DNA of 64,000 bases from Maritalea mediterranea (GTDB taxonomy: Bacteria; Pseudomonadota; Alphaproteobacteria; Rhizobiales; Devosiaceae). The DNA lies in contig NZ_JAKGTI010000002.1 in assembly GCF_021568695.1 (NCBI RefSeq), positions 620,001 through 684,000 of the forward strand. Reading direction: 5' to 3'. Both the position numbers and the translations under genes were made by a program. Numbering within the stretch: position 1 is the first letter of the stretch; each line of letters starts with the position of its first letter. Below the pieces are notes generated by a model. It searched no databases and was not told where the DNA came from. It was given only the letters and a program-made list of their open reading frames with translations. This document shows positions 9,401-20,051 of the stretch, piece after piece.

Positions 9401-9585
9401 TCACCCTCCCTGCATCGGCGCAAGAATTTCGAGCTGATCCCCCGCCTGCAACGCGGTTTCCTGCCGCAGCTCCCGCGCCACAAACTGACCATTTAAAGCC
9501 GTGGCCAGCGCCTCGCCTTCATAGGACAATTCGTCCAGCGCTGCCGCAATATTGGCCGCGTTGACCTCTGTCGCTTCGCCATTGA

Positions 9586-9598
<13 letters not shown>
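9401..9598 (-). CDS. thiS: Sulfur carrier protein ThiS
   Basis: This 65-residue beta-grasp protein starts with MRILVNGE and ends in the diagnostic Gly-Gly (residues 64-65) that is adenylated by ThiF and converted to the thiocarboxylate used by Thi[11 protein letters not shown] and [16 protein letters not shown] match the family core. The stop lies within the ribosome binding site of thiG, and its start overlaps the end of thiO by 13 bases. Confidence 0.96.
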
Positions 9599-12350
<2,752 letters not shown>

Positions 12351-12447
12351 CTAAACTCAAAAAGACACCAGAAGAATTATGGCTGGAAACGAAGGGACTT
12401 ATCCCCTCAACAAAGATATCACGACCCCGGTTCGGTGCCGCAAATTT

Positions 12448-12556
12448 TCGCTTCCTACGCCAGTATCAACTGGGTCAGGTTCAAAGGGTCGCGTCACCGA
12501 ATATTGCTATTCTGTCAGCCTCTCAGTCCCCTTGGCGGGACCCCCCTGCAGTTCTT
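12448..12556 (-). promoter_or_regulatory. TPP (THI-box) riboswitch upstream of thiC
   Basis: On the minus strand the leader contains the two invariant TPP aptamer blocks. The first, with ACTGAGAGGCTGA in the pyrimidine-sensing helix, is near 12507-12519. The second, ACCCTTTGAACCTGA followed by AGTT-ATACTGGCGTAGGAAG, runs from about 12490 to 12450 in the pyrophosphate-sensing helix. They lie about 120-220 bases ahead of the thiC start. A weak stem (GAGGGGA / TCCCTTC) at about 12387-12404 could belong to the expression platform, but no T-run follows it, so control may be at translation. The whole thiCOSGEFD operon is expected to shut down when TPP is plentiful. Confidence 0.95.
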
Positions 12557-12583
12557 TTGGGGTAGCGCTGTTCTTGGTTTCTG

Positions 12584-13120
12584 TCAAGCAGGCGCGTTTT
12601 GTACTGCCGGTTCAAACCGCAACAAGGCACACGCATCCACATTGCCCATCGCGCGCTTAAGAACAGGATAAACCCGCCCGCAGGCCGCCGCAAAACCCGC
12701 TGCCACCGCAGCTTCTTCGCCATATCGACGTACGATTTCAGCCCGCAGCTCGCCCACATCCATGGCACCGGATATGGCTGCCTGTGCAAATAAAAAGCCC
12801 AACCTGCAATCATGTGAAGGGTCAGCCTCACCTTTGGCACAAATCTCCAACTGTTTGGGATCAACCCCCAATTCAATCGACTGATCGACAATCAATTGGG
12901 CACATGATCCGCAATCAGCGTCCAGCATGAACGCCAAAGCCGCGCCCGCCCAAATCGCTTTGGCGGCCTTGGGCCCGCGATATTGGCTGAGCATCGGCAG
13001 AAGACCAAGCCTTAAACCCGCGGTGGACGACACATCAATGATTTGATGCATATAGCCAGCATCATAGCCATATTGTTTTTCGAAACTTTTGGTGCTGCCG
13101 TGCAAAAGAGATTTAAGCAT
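12584..13120 (-). CDS. AhpD/carboxymuconolactone decarboxylase-like protein
   Basis: This 178-residue, all-helical protein has a C70-G-S-C73 pair in LDADCGSCAQL, the redox CxxC position of AhpD-type proteins, so a peroxidase or alkylhydroperoxidase-partner role is possible. It overlaps the preceding membrane-protein gene by eight bases and forms a two-gene unit with it. The unit is divergent from an ECF41 sigma factor gene, and carboxymuconolactone decarboxylase-like genes are known frequent neighbours and targets of ECF41 factors. The substrate is unknown. Confidence 0.75.
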   Translation of the reverse strand: MLKSLLHGSTKSFEKQYGYDAGYMHQIIDVSSTAGLRLGLLPMLSQYRGPKAAKAIWAGAALAFMLDADCGSCAQLIVDQSIELGVDPKQLEICAKGEADPSHDCRLGFLFAQAAISGAMDVGELRAEIVRRYGEEAAVAAGFAAACGRVYPVLKRAMGNVDACALLRFEPAVQNAPA

Positions 13121-13502
13121 ATTGGTTACTCCGGTGTGTGAATTTCAACGCTAAGACAAATGCCGCCCACGCGGGCAGCTGAATGCTAAACAGATTGCTG
13201 AACGCCACAAAATCGAATGGCACACCACGCTGAAACCAAATGAAAATATGAAAAATTGCGTGGAACATCGGCCAAAGGGTACCGCAAACGATTGCGGTCT
13301 TGTCCTGGCGGTAAATGCCATAAGCCATGGCCCCGCCACTGGCGAAAAACACCAGCCCGATATCCATCACAAAATGCCGATTAAATGGCCCCATATCCGC
13401 AACGTCCGGCGTGAGTTGATAAAAACTCATGGGGGTGAAAAACATCCAAAATCCAAAGCCCAAAAACCAGGCGGCAAGTGCCCATTGAACCAGTCGGGTC
13501 AT
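13113..13502 (-). CDS. Small membrane protein of unknown function, ECF41 neighbour
   Basis: This 129-residue protein has about four hydrophobic segments (near residues 4-22, 44-64, 68-88 and 100-120), with FNRHFVMDIGLVFFASGG and MFHAIFHIFIWF as striking polar-in-membrane stretches. I start at ATG 13502, six bases after AAGGAG; ATG 13505 is possible. I do not recognise a functional family with certainty; its shape resembles small DoxX- or DUF4345-like proteins. It is the first gene downstream of the minus-strand ECF41-type promoter and is coupled to the AhpD-like gene. Confidence 0.7.
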   Translation of the reverse strand: MTRLVQWALAAWFLGFGFWMFFTPMSFYQLTPDVADMGPFNRHFVMDIGLVFFASGGAMAYGIYRQDKTAIVCGTLWPMFHAIFHIFIWFQRGVPFDFVAFSNLFSIQLPAWAAFVLALKFTHRSNQYA

Positions 13503-13528
13503 CATTTTCTCCTTCATTTTGAAAGTCA

Positions 13529-13555
13529 GACGAATGAGCGCTTGGAAATGTGACC
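13529..13555 (-). promoter_or_regulatory. ECF41-type promoter for the membrane-protein/AhpD-like operon
   Basis: On the minus strand, GGTCACA (13555-13549) is followed after exactly 16 bases by CGTC (13532-13529), matching the -35 (TGTCACA-like) and -10 (CGTC) elements described for ECF41 sigma factors. It lies 27 bases ahead of the membrane-protein start. Confidence 0.75.
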
Positions 13556-13561
13556 AAGATC

Positions 13562-13588
13562 GGTCACATTTTTTGAAGCCCAACCGTC
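13562..13588 (+). promoter_or_regulatory. ECF41-type promoter for the sigma factor gene (autoregulation)
   Basis: On the plus strand, GGTCACA (13562-13568) is followed after exactly 16 bases by CGTC (13585-13588). Its -35 element and that of the divergent promoter form the palindrome TGTGACC-N6-GGTCACA (13549-13568). The expected transcript start near 13595 leaves a short leader to the sigma factor start. Confidence 0.75.
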
Positions 13589-13612
13589 TAAGCAGCAGAA
13601 ATGGAGGGTCGA

Positions 13613-14512
13613 ATGCAGGACCAGGACAAAACAGAGATATTTGAAGCTGAGCGCAATCGGCTGTTCAGTCTGGCCTATCGCATGCTCGGTTCCGTTGCGG
13701 ATGCCGAAGACATGGTGCAGGACAGCTTTGTGCGCTGGTGCCAATCCAGTTTAGATGAAATCCACAATCCGCAAGGCTTTCTCACCACAATTGTCACCCG
13801 CTTATCGCTAGACCATCTGCGCTCCGCCAAAACAAAGCGCACCAGCTATGTTGGTTCGTGGTTGCCCGAGCCCTTATTGACCGAAACAGCAGAATCTCCA
13901 GACAACATTACCCAAAAAGCCGATGACATCTCCTTTGCGCTGATGGCCACCTTGGAAAAACTCACCGCGCCCGAACGTGCTGCCTTTTTGCTGCATGACG
14001 TTTTTGATTTGCCGTTTGATCAAATCGCCAAAACGTTAGAGCGATCAGAAGCGTCCTGCCGCAAGCTGGCCTCGCGGGCGCGGCAAAAAGTACGCAGCGA
14101 TGGCGACGAAACATTGCCTCGCCCAGCCGATGACCCATTGATCAGTTCTTTTATGACCGCGCTGCAAACCGGCGATTTGGACAGTTTCGTCAGCTTTATC
14201 GCAGAAGATGCTGTGTTGGTCACCGATGGCGGCGGCATCAAGTCCGCGACGCTCCTGCCGATCTATGGCCGTGAAAAAATCACACGTTTCTTTGTTGGGG
14301 TAGCCAAAAAATTTGGGCGCCCGGGGGCGGAGGACATTAAATTGACCACAATTAACGGCGCCCCTGGCTTCATTATTCGTGATGAAGAGGGCGATGTGCA
14401 AGCCTGGTCATTTAGCTGGACACCGGACAACAAAGTTGCTGAATTCTATATTCTGCGCAATCCGGAGAAATTGGCACACATCACATTTGAACAAACAAAA
14501 GCCGCGCTGTGA
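13613..14512 (+). CDS. ECF41 family sigma factor with fused SnoaL-like C-terminal domain
   Basis: This 299-residue protein has sigma-70 region 2 (about residues 8-75, with FSLAYRMLGSVADAEDMVQDSFVRW) and region 4 (about 105-160, with LHDVFDLPFDQIAKTLERSEASCRKLASRAR). A C-terminal SnoaL-like domain (about 175-290) follows. The linker has WLPEPL and the extension has DGGG, both hallmarks of ECF41 factors, in which the fused domain replaces a separate anti-sigma factor. Start at ATG 13613 is preferred because GGAGGG lies just before it; the upstream ATG 13601 would overlap that site. It is divergent from its probable target operon. Confidence 0.92.
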   Translation: MQDQDKTEIFEAERNRLFSLAYRMLGSVADAEDMVQDSFVRWCQSSLDEIHNPQGFLTTIVTRLSLDHLRSAKTKRTSYVGSWLPEPLLTETAESPDNITQKADDISFALMATLEKLTAPERAAFLLHDVFDLPFDQIAKTLERSEASCRKLASRARQKVRSDGDETLPRPADDPLISSFMTALQTGDLDSFVSFIAEDAVLVTDGGGIKSATLLPIYGREKITRFFVGVAKKFGRPGAEDIKLTTINGAPGFIIRDEEGDVQAWSFSWTPDNKVAEFYILRNPEKLAHITFEQTKAAL

Positions 14513-14533
14513 AATCCAAAGCGCGGCTTTTTA
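14498..14533. terminator. Bidirectional terminator between the sigma factor and chemoreceptor genes
   Basis: An 11-base stem, AAAGCCGCGCT (14498-14508) with AGCGCGGCTTT (14520-14530), spans the sigma factor stop codon. T-rich sequence follows on the plus strand and TTTTGTTTG on the minus strand, so it can end both convergent transcripts. Confidence 0.85.
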
Positions 14534-14552
14534 GATCTATTGCGGCAGGTCG

Positions 14553-16820
14553 TTAGGCCGCAAAACCCTCATCAAGCTCTTCCTCATCCGTAAAGCTTCG
14601 GGAACGTCCCGTTTTGAACACATCCACAATACGGTCAAGTTCGCTGGCCTGCGCTTCAGTCTGCTCAATCGCGGCATTGGTTTCTTCCACCAAAGCAGCA
14701 TTGTGCTGGGTCATATTGTCCATATCCCGCACGGCCACGCTCACTTCTTCGATGGCAGACGCCTGCTCTTTGCTGTCGCGGGCAATGCCGTCAATCAGCA
14801 CGTCATTTTCCTTCACCGCCTCAAGCATATGTTGCAAACGCTCCGCGGCAGAAGCCACAAGGGTGGAGCCATTTTCAACTTCGCTTGCACTCTGCTCAAT
14901 CAGTTGCTTGACCTCATTGGAGGCTTCGGCAGCCGATTGGGCCAGACGACGCACCTCAACAGCCACAACCGCAAAGCCCTGGCCAGCTTCACCGGCGCGC
15001 GCCGCTTCAACAGACGCGTTCAAGGCCAGCAGATTGGTCTGGAAGGCAATATCGTCAATCATGCCAATAATATTTGAGATCTTGCTGGACGATGCTTTGA
15101 TTTTGCCCATCGCATCCGTAGCCTGATCCATAACTTCGCCGCCAGTCTGCGCTTCTTCCCGCACATGCCGTGATTTCACAGATGCATCTTCGGCCCGGCG
15201 TGAGTTTTCCATCACCGTGTTCGCCAGTTGCTCAACTGCCGCTGACGTTTCTTCAATGGTTGCCGCCTGCTTGGTGGTACGTTCACTCAGATCATTCGCA
15301 CCAGCCAAGATTTCACCGGTGGCTTGTTTCACCCCGCGTGAGGTGGTGCGCAACCGCTCAACAATCTCACTCAGCTTGTCGGCCACTGCATTGGTGTCCA
15401 TTTTTAGCTTCTTGAATGCGCCTTCATAATGGCCGTTCACCCGCTTGGACAAATCGGTTTGTGCCAAAGCTGCCAATACCTGACCGGACTCATCTAAGCC
15501 GCGATCGACCGTTTCCACCAGCGCGTTGACCGCATCGCCCAACTGGCGCAAGTCCTCTTGCTCATACTGGCCTTCAATACGTTCCGAGAAGTCGCCCGCC
15601 ACTGCAGCAGAAACAACCCGACGCACTTCATCCTGCAAGGCGTTGCGCACCTGCTGCTCACTCATTTCGTGCGCCCGCTTTTTCTCTTTTTCCTCATCCA
15701 GCTTGCGCATCTCCAACCCGTTAGAGCGGAAGGTTTCAAGCGCCCGGGCCATCAGGCCAAGTTCGTTGGACTTTGGTGCATCACTCAAATCCACATCAAA
15801 CTCACCTTTGGCCAACCGCTCCATATTAATCGACATGTTGGAGATGGTGCGGGTCAACCAATTGCCAGTGATATAGGCCAGCACTGTGCCAAGCAAAATC
15901 GCAAACCCGGCAACGGCCAACACAATCATAATGGCGTTTTGGGCTGTGGCCTGGGCCACCGGGCCAAGCGCATCTTGATTTTGACGTAAAACGCTGGTCA
16001 GCACACCATAGCTGGCAGCCAATTCATCGGCATAGGCCTGAATCTCCTGAGCCTGCAGTGCATTGATACTCTGGGTGAGTTCACGGTGCTGGCTCATGGC
16101 ATCACTATAGGCGGTCAAACTTGCGGCAACTGCCTGAAGTTTGGGACCAACTGGCCCGTCACCATCTGATTTGATCAGCTTGTCAAATACCTGAGACGTG
16201 GCCTTGCTGCTGGTTTCAAATTCGGCATAAATCGCTTCATCTGCGGTCTGCAGATACTGCGCGCCCAGCAATTGCAGTTTGGCGGATTGACTTGCCGCCC
16301 CGCTTACAGCTGCCGCAAGGGCTGGCATAAAGGCCAGATTGGTTGTTGAGGTCAAAGCCTCGTTTGCTTCAGACAAACCGCTCGAAGCGGCGTCTAGGCT
16401 TGCTTTTGCCGCCGCGCGTTGCTCTTCCAACACGATGATCGTATCAAATGTATCACGCAAATTCGCACCCGCAATCTCAATGGCATCAATTTGCGCCATG
16501 GCTTCTGGAATGTCGGCAAACTTAGCAACCCCTTCCGGGTCATTTGTCGCCACATCATCAATCCAGACGCGCGCTTCCTGTGCCAGTTCTGCAGTTGGGT
16601 TCGCTGAATATTTTTGTAGGGACAACACCATCTGATGATAGTCCGCCACATAATCGCTCACCTCACCGGCCTGTGAAATCGTTTGCTGATAACGATCAGT
16701 CACGCCCGATAAGGTTTGCAGCCCCCAAAATGATACGGCACTCACCACCACGAGGAAGGCCACAATGGCGCCAAATCCCCCTATAATGCGGGCCCTAATT
16801 CCCAGTTTTGCGATCATCAT
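14553..16820 (-). CDS. Methyl-accepting chemotaxis protein
   Basis: This 755-residue chemoreceptor has a first membrane segment at about residues 12-34, a mostly helical periplasmic sensor of about 260 residues, and a second membrane segment at about 296-317. A HAMP domain follows at about 320-372, then a second HAMP-like stretch at about 395-505. The signalling hairpin turn is in [41 protein letters not shown]. No NWETF-type CheR-tethering pentapeptide ends the protein; it ends in an acidic tail. No ligand can be assigned. It stands alone, with no chemotaxis genes nearby. A GGGGG stretch precedes the start. Confidence 0.95.
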   Translation of the reverse strand: MMIAKLGIRARIIGGFGAIVAFLVVVSAVSFWGLQTLSGVTDRYQQTISQAGEVSDYVADYHQMVLSLQKYSANPTAELAQEARVWIDDVATNDPEGVAKFADIPEAMAQIDAIEIAGANLRDTFDTIIVLEEQRAAAKASLDAASSGLSEANEALTSTTNLAFMPALAAAVSGAASQSAKLQLLGAQYLQTADEAIYAEFETSSKATSQVFDKLIKSDGDGPVGPKLQAVAASLTAYSDAMSQHRELTQSINALQAQEIQAYADELAASYGVLTSVLRQNQDALGPVAQATAQNAIMIVLAVAGFAILLGTVLAYITGNWLTRTISNMSINMERLAKGEFDVDLSDAPKSNELGLMARALETFRSNGLEMRKLDEEKEKKRAHEMSEQQVRNALQDEVRRVVSAAVAGDFSERIEGQYEQEDLRQLGDAVNALVETVDRGLDESGQVLAALAQTDLSKRVNGHYEGAFKKLKMDTNAVADKLSEIVERLRTTSRGVKQATGEILAGANDLSERTTKQAATIEETSAAVEQLANTVMENSRRAEDASVKSRHVREEAQTGGEVMDQATDAMGKIKASSSKISNIIGMIDDIAFQTNLLALNASVEAARAGEAGQGFAVVAVEVRRLAQSAAEASNEVKQLIEQSASEVENGSTLVASAAERLQHMLEAVKENDVLIDGIARDSKEQASAIEEVSVAVRDMDNMTQHNAALVEETNAAIEQTEAQASELDRIVDVFKTGRSRSFTDEEELDEGFAA

Positions 16821-17032
16821 TGAACCCCCAGCAAATAAAATTGTTCAACAAACTAACCCAGCACCGGTTAATGATGATTAAAAACATTCTTCTTTTTGAA
16901 AGTAATTCAACAAGACCAGACTGAGTACTTGGGCATCGCGTAGAAAAACCGAAAATATTTCAATAACTCACGCAAATCTCAGCGCTTAGGACCAGTGTTC
17001 CAACTGAGCAGTGATTATCAAGCAACGCGTGC

Positions 17033-17260
17033 CTATTTGTCCGCTTCGGCGATCAGCCCACGCACCCATTTTGTGCAGAGCCAGTTGGCCGGCACGGCAA
17101 ATGGAACAGCAAAAATCATGGCCTGATAGGGAGAAAGAACGGCAAAGCCGAAGACCTGCCATCCAAGGCTGAGCATAAAAAGATTGATGGCCACCGCCCC
17201 CCAGACAAAGGGATAAAGGACTAGTGCCAGTCCATCAAACTGAGGAAATCCGTCAAGCAT
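17033..17260 (-). CDS. Small two-helix membrane protein divergent from norC
   Basis: This 75-residue protein has two strong hydrophobic segments (about residues 10-35 and 40-60) and a basic, aspartate-ending tail. Start at ATG 17260 is chosen because AAGGAG lies six bases before it; an ATG at 17278 lacks such a site and would put the Shine-Dalgarno inside the gene. It shares the NnrR-type palindrome region with norC, so co-regulation with nitric oxide reductase is likely. It resembles small accessory membrane proteins of nitric oxide regulons (NorF- or NnrT-like), but I cannot assign it to one of them. Confidence 0.65.
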   Translation of the reverse strand: MLDGFPQFDGLALVLYPFVWGAVAINLFMLSLGWQVFGFAVLSPYQAMIFAVPFAVPANWLCTKWVRGLIAEADK

Positions 17261-17305
17261 TTCAAGCTCCTTTTTCATCAGGATAATGCGGACAATGATG
17301 CTGTT

Positions 17306-17323
17306 CTTTGCGCCCGCGCAAAG
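17306..17323. promoter_or_regulatory. NnrR/Dnr-type operator between the small membrane gene and norC
   Basis: A perfect dyad, CTTTGCG-CCCG-CGCAAAG, matches the TTTGCG-N4-CGCAAA-like sites recognised by NnrR, the nitric oxide-responsive CRP/FNR regulator of alphaproteobacterial denitrifiers. Its centre is about 68 bases from the norC start and about 54 bases from the divergent start, which suits activation of both genes. Confidence 0.85.
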
Positions 17324-17382
17324 AAGAATATCGATGACTCGCTAATTTGCCTCCATCTGCACGTTTCTTAAAGGAGGTAAGC

Positions 17383-17835
17383 ATGCGGGAAGTTCTCACG
17401 AAGAACGCAGCACGCAATATTTTTTATGGCGGGTCGCTGTTCTTCATCCTGATATTTGTGGGTCTTTCTGCCCACTCACATTGGTACATTGAAAATGTCT
17501 CCACAGATCACGCTGGGCTGAATGAAAGCGTAGCCAAGGGCAAACGCCTTTGGGAAGTCAAAGCCTGCATCAACTGCCACTCTATTCTGGGCGAAGGCGC
17601 TTATTTCGCACCGGAATTGGGCAATGTGATGCATCGCTGGGGCGTTCAGGACGATCCAGAAGTCGCCTTTGAAGTATTCAAAGGTTGGATGGAAGCTCAG
17701 CCCACCGGCATCCAAGGCCGTCGCCAAATGCCGCAATTCAATTTGACCGATGAAGAATTAAAGCACCTGACAGACTTCTTGCTCTGGACAGGCACAATCG
17801 ACACCCAGGGCTGGCCGCCCAATGATGCCGGTTAA
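17383..17835 (+). CDS. norC: Nitric oxide reductase subunit C (cytochrome c)
   Basis: This 150-residue, membrane-anchored monoheme cytochrome c has one N-terminal membrane segment at about residues 13-32, the heme motif C62-I-N-C65-H66 and the likely axial methionine M116 in GRRQMPQF. It passes electrons to NorB at the periplasmic face. Start at ATG 17383 has an AAAGGAGG site; an upstream in-frame ATG at 17347 would place that site inside the coding region. It is the first gene of norCBQD. Confidence 0.97.
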   Translation: MREVLTKNAARNIFYGGSLFFILIFVGLSAHSHWYIENVSTDHAGLNESVAKGKRLWEVKACINCHSILGEGAYFAPELGNVMHRWGVQDDPEVAFEVFKGWMEAQPTGIQGRRQMPQFNLTDEELKHLTDFLLWTGTIDTQGWPPNDAG

Positions 17836-17849
17836 GAAAGGGCTGAACA

Positions 17850-19229
17850 ATGAAATTTGAAACTCAAAAAATCGCTTTTGCGTATTTCACCTTCGCACTG
17901 ATCCTTTTCGCCGTGCAGGTGACGGGCGGTCTGCTGGCCGGGTTGGTCTATGTTATTCCCAACTTCCTGTCAGACATTCTGCCCTTTAACATTATCCGCA
18001 TGCTGCACACCAACAGCTTGATTGTGTGGCTGATCACCGGCTTTTTCGGCGCTGCTTATTTTCTGGTACCAGAAGAGGCTGAACGCGAAATCCATTCGCC
18101 GCTATTGGCCTATATTCAATTGGCCATTTTGGTCGTCGGCACCATAGGCGTCGTCATCACCTATGTGTTCAACATTTTTGAAGGCAACTGGCTGCTGGGT
18201 AAAGATGGCCGCGAATTCCTGGAGCAACCCGGCTGGGTAAAACTGGGTATTGTCGCTGCCGCGCTGATCTTTTTGTACAACATCTCCATGACCGTGCTTA
18301 AAGGCCGCAAAACCGCCATTTCCAACATCCTGATCGTTGGCCTGTGGGGCTTGGCTTTGCTGTTCCTCTTTGCTTTCGTCAATCCAGAGAACCTGGCGTT
18401 GGATAAGCAATATTGGTGGTATGTTGTGCACCTGTGGGTAGAAGGCGTTTGGGAGCTGATCATGGCCTCAATCCTCGCCTATCTGATGCTGAAGCTGACC
18501 GGTGTGGACCGGGAGATCGTGGAAAAATGGCTCTACGTCATCGTTGCCACCGCCCTGTTCTCCGGCATTCTGGGCACAGGTCACCACTATTACTGGATCG
18601 GCACCCCCGGCTATTGGCAGTGGATCGGGTCTATCTTCTCCTCCCTTGAGGTGATCCCCTTCTTCGCCATGATGGCTTTCGCCTTTGTCATGGTGTGGAA
18701 AGGTCGCCGTGACCACCCCAACAAGGCCGCATTGCTCTGGGCTTTGGGCTGCGCCACCCTTGCCTTCTTCGGCGCCGGCGTCTGGGGCTTCCTGCACACA
18801 CTGCACGGGGTCAACTACTATACCCACGGCACCCAAATCACCGCGGCCCATGGTCACCTCGCCTTCTTCGGCGCCTATGTCGCGCTTAACCTGGCCATCA
18901 TGACCTACGCCATGCCGATCCTTAAAAACCGTGATCCGTACAATCAAGTGCTGAACATGGCGGCATTCTGGCTGATGTCTGGTGGCATGGTGTTCATGAC
19001 CTTCGTGCTCACCTTTGCCGGTACGGTGCAAACCCACCTGCAACGGGTGCGCGGTGAAGACTATATGAGCGTTCAAGCCGAACTTCCGCTGTTTATGTGG
19101 ATGCGGTTTGGTGCCGGTGTCGCCGTGGTGCTCGGGGTCCTGCTGTTCCTTTATGCGATCTTCGTGCCGAAAAAGGAAATCATCAAACCCGGCAAACAAG
19201 TCGCTGAAGCGACCAACCCTGCGGAGTAA
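17850..19229 (+). CDS. norB: Nitric oxide reductase subunit B (catalytic)
   Basis: This 459-residue integral membrane protein of the heme-copper oxidase superfamily has about 12 transmembrane helices. It reduces two NO to nitrous oxide at a heme b3/non-heme iron site. The conserved histidines are visible in IRMLHTNSLIVW (heme b), VVHLWVEGVWELI, GTGHHYYWIG (iron ligands) and THGTQITAAHGHLAFFGAYVALNLAIMTYA (hemes). The length matches cNOR-type NorB rather than the longer quinol-oxidising qNorB, consistent with a separate norC. Confidence 0.97.
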   Translation: MKFETQKIAFAYFTFALILFAVQVTGGLLAGLVYVIPNFLSDILPFNIIRMLHTNSLIVWLITGFFGAAYFLVPEEAEREIHSPLLAYIQLAILVVGTIGVVITYVFNIFEGNWLLGKDGREFLEQPGWVKLGIVAAALIFLYNISMTVLKGRKTAISNILIVGLWGLALLFLFAFVNPENLALDKQYWWYVVHLWVEGVWELIMASILAYLMLKLTGVDREIVEKWLYVIVATALFSGILGTGHHYYWIGTPGYWQWIGSIFSSLEVIPFFAMMAFAFVMVWKGRRDHPNKAALLWALGCATLAFFGAGVWGFLHTLHGVNYYTHGTQITAAHGHLAFFGAYVALNLAIMTYAMPILKNRDPYNQVLNMAAFWLMSGGMVFMTFVLTFAGTVQTHLQRVRGEDYMSVQAELPLFMWMRFGAGVAVVLGVLLFLYAIFVPKKEIIKPGKQVAEATNPAE

Positions 19230-19234
19230 TCATC

Positions 19235-20050
19235 ATGCATGGGACTTTTGACAAAACAAACCTAAAGGACGGGGCTCAGGCCCCGTTCTACCTGCCGCAA
19301 GCTGACGAATGCGATCTGTTTGAAGCAGCTTACGACAACAATCTCCCCCTGTTGCTCAAAGGACCAACAGGGTGTGGCAAAACCCGCTTTGTCGCCCATA
19401 TGGCGGCCAAGCTTGGCAAAAAGCTCTACACAGTGGCCTGCCATGATGATCTATCCGCCGCCGATTTGATCGGGCGCTATTTGCTCAAAGGCGGCGAGAC
19501 CGTCTGGGTGGACGGCCCCCTCACCCGCGCGGTGCGGGAAGGTGCCATCTGCTATCTCGACGAAGTGGTGGAAGCCCGTAGAGACGTGACCGTGGTGCTG
19601 CACCCGCTCACCGACGATCGGCGCATTCTGCCCATTGATCGCACAGGCGAAGAATTGGAAGCGGCGCCCGGCTTTATGCTCGTCGCCTCTTACAATCCGG
19701 GTTATCAGAACATTCTGAAAACCCTGAAACCCTCCACCCGTCAGCGTTTCCTGGCCATGGAATTCGGCTTCCCCGCATTTGATCAGGAAGTGCAGATTGT
19801 TATGCGCGAAAGCGGTCTGGGCCAACAACGCGCCGAACTGCTGGTGCGCCTGGCGGGCAAATTGCGGGCCCTGAAAGGTCAGGATCTGGAAGAAGGTATT
19901 TCCACCCGCCTGATCGTTTATGCCGCCACCATGATCGAAAAAGGCATGCCCGTGGAACGGGCCGTGCATTCAGCCATGATTGAGCCTTTGACCGACGATG
20001 AGGATGTCAAACTCGGCCTCAACGACCTTGTGACCGCCGTGATTGGATAA
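19235..20050 (+). CDS. norQ: MoxR-type AAA+ ATPase NorQ
   Basis: This 271-residue AAA+ ATPase has Walker A GPTGCGKTRF (about residues 39-48), Walker B AICYLDEVVEA (about 107), and sensor and arginine-finger regions including SYNPGYQNILKTLKPSTRQRF. With NorD it remodels NorB so that the non-heme iron can be inserted. It is six bases behind norB and abuts norD. Confidence 0.95.
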   Translation: MHGTFDKTNLKDGAQAPFYLPQADECDLFEAAYDNNLPLLLKGPTGCGKTRFVAHMAAKLGKKLYTVACHDDLSAADLIGRYLLKGGETVWVDGPLTRAVREGAICYLDEVVEARRDVTVVLHPLTDDRRILPIDRTGEELEAAPGFMLVASYNPGYQNILKTLKPSTRQRFLAMEFGFPAFDQEVQIVMRESGLGQQRAELLVRLAGKLRALKGQDLEEGISTRLIVYAATMIEKGMPVERAVHSAMIEPLTDDEDVKLGLNDLVTAVIG

Positions 20051-20051
20051 G

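Noticed and set aside
18468-19199. 243-codon frame antisense to norB
   Set aside because: Low-complexity His/Gly/Glu-rich shadow of a conserved gene; no start signal or family.
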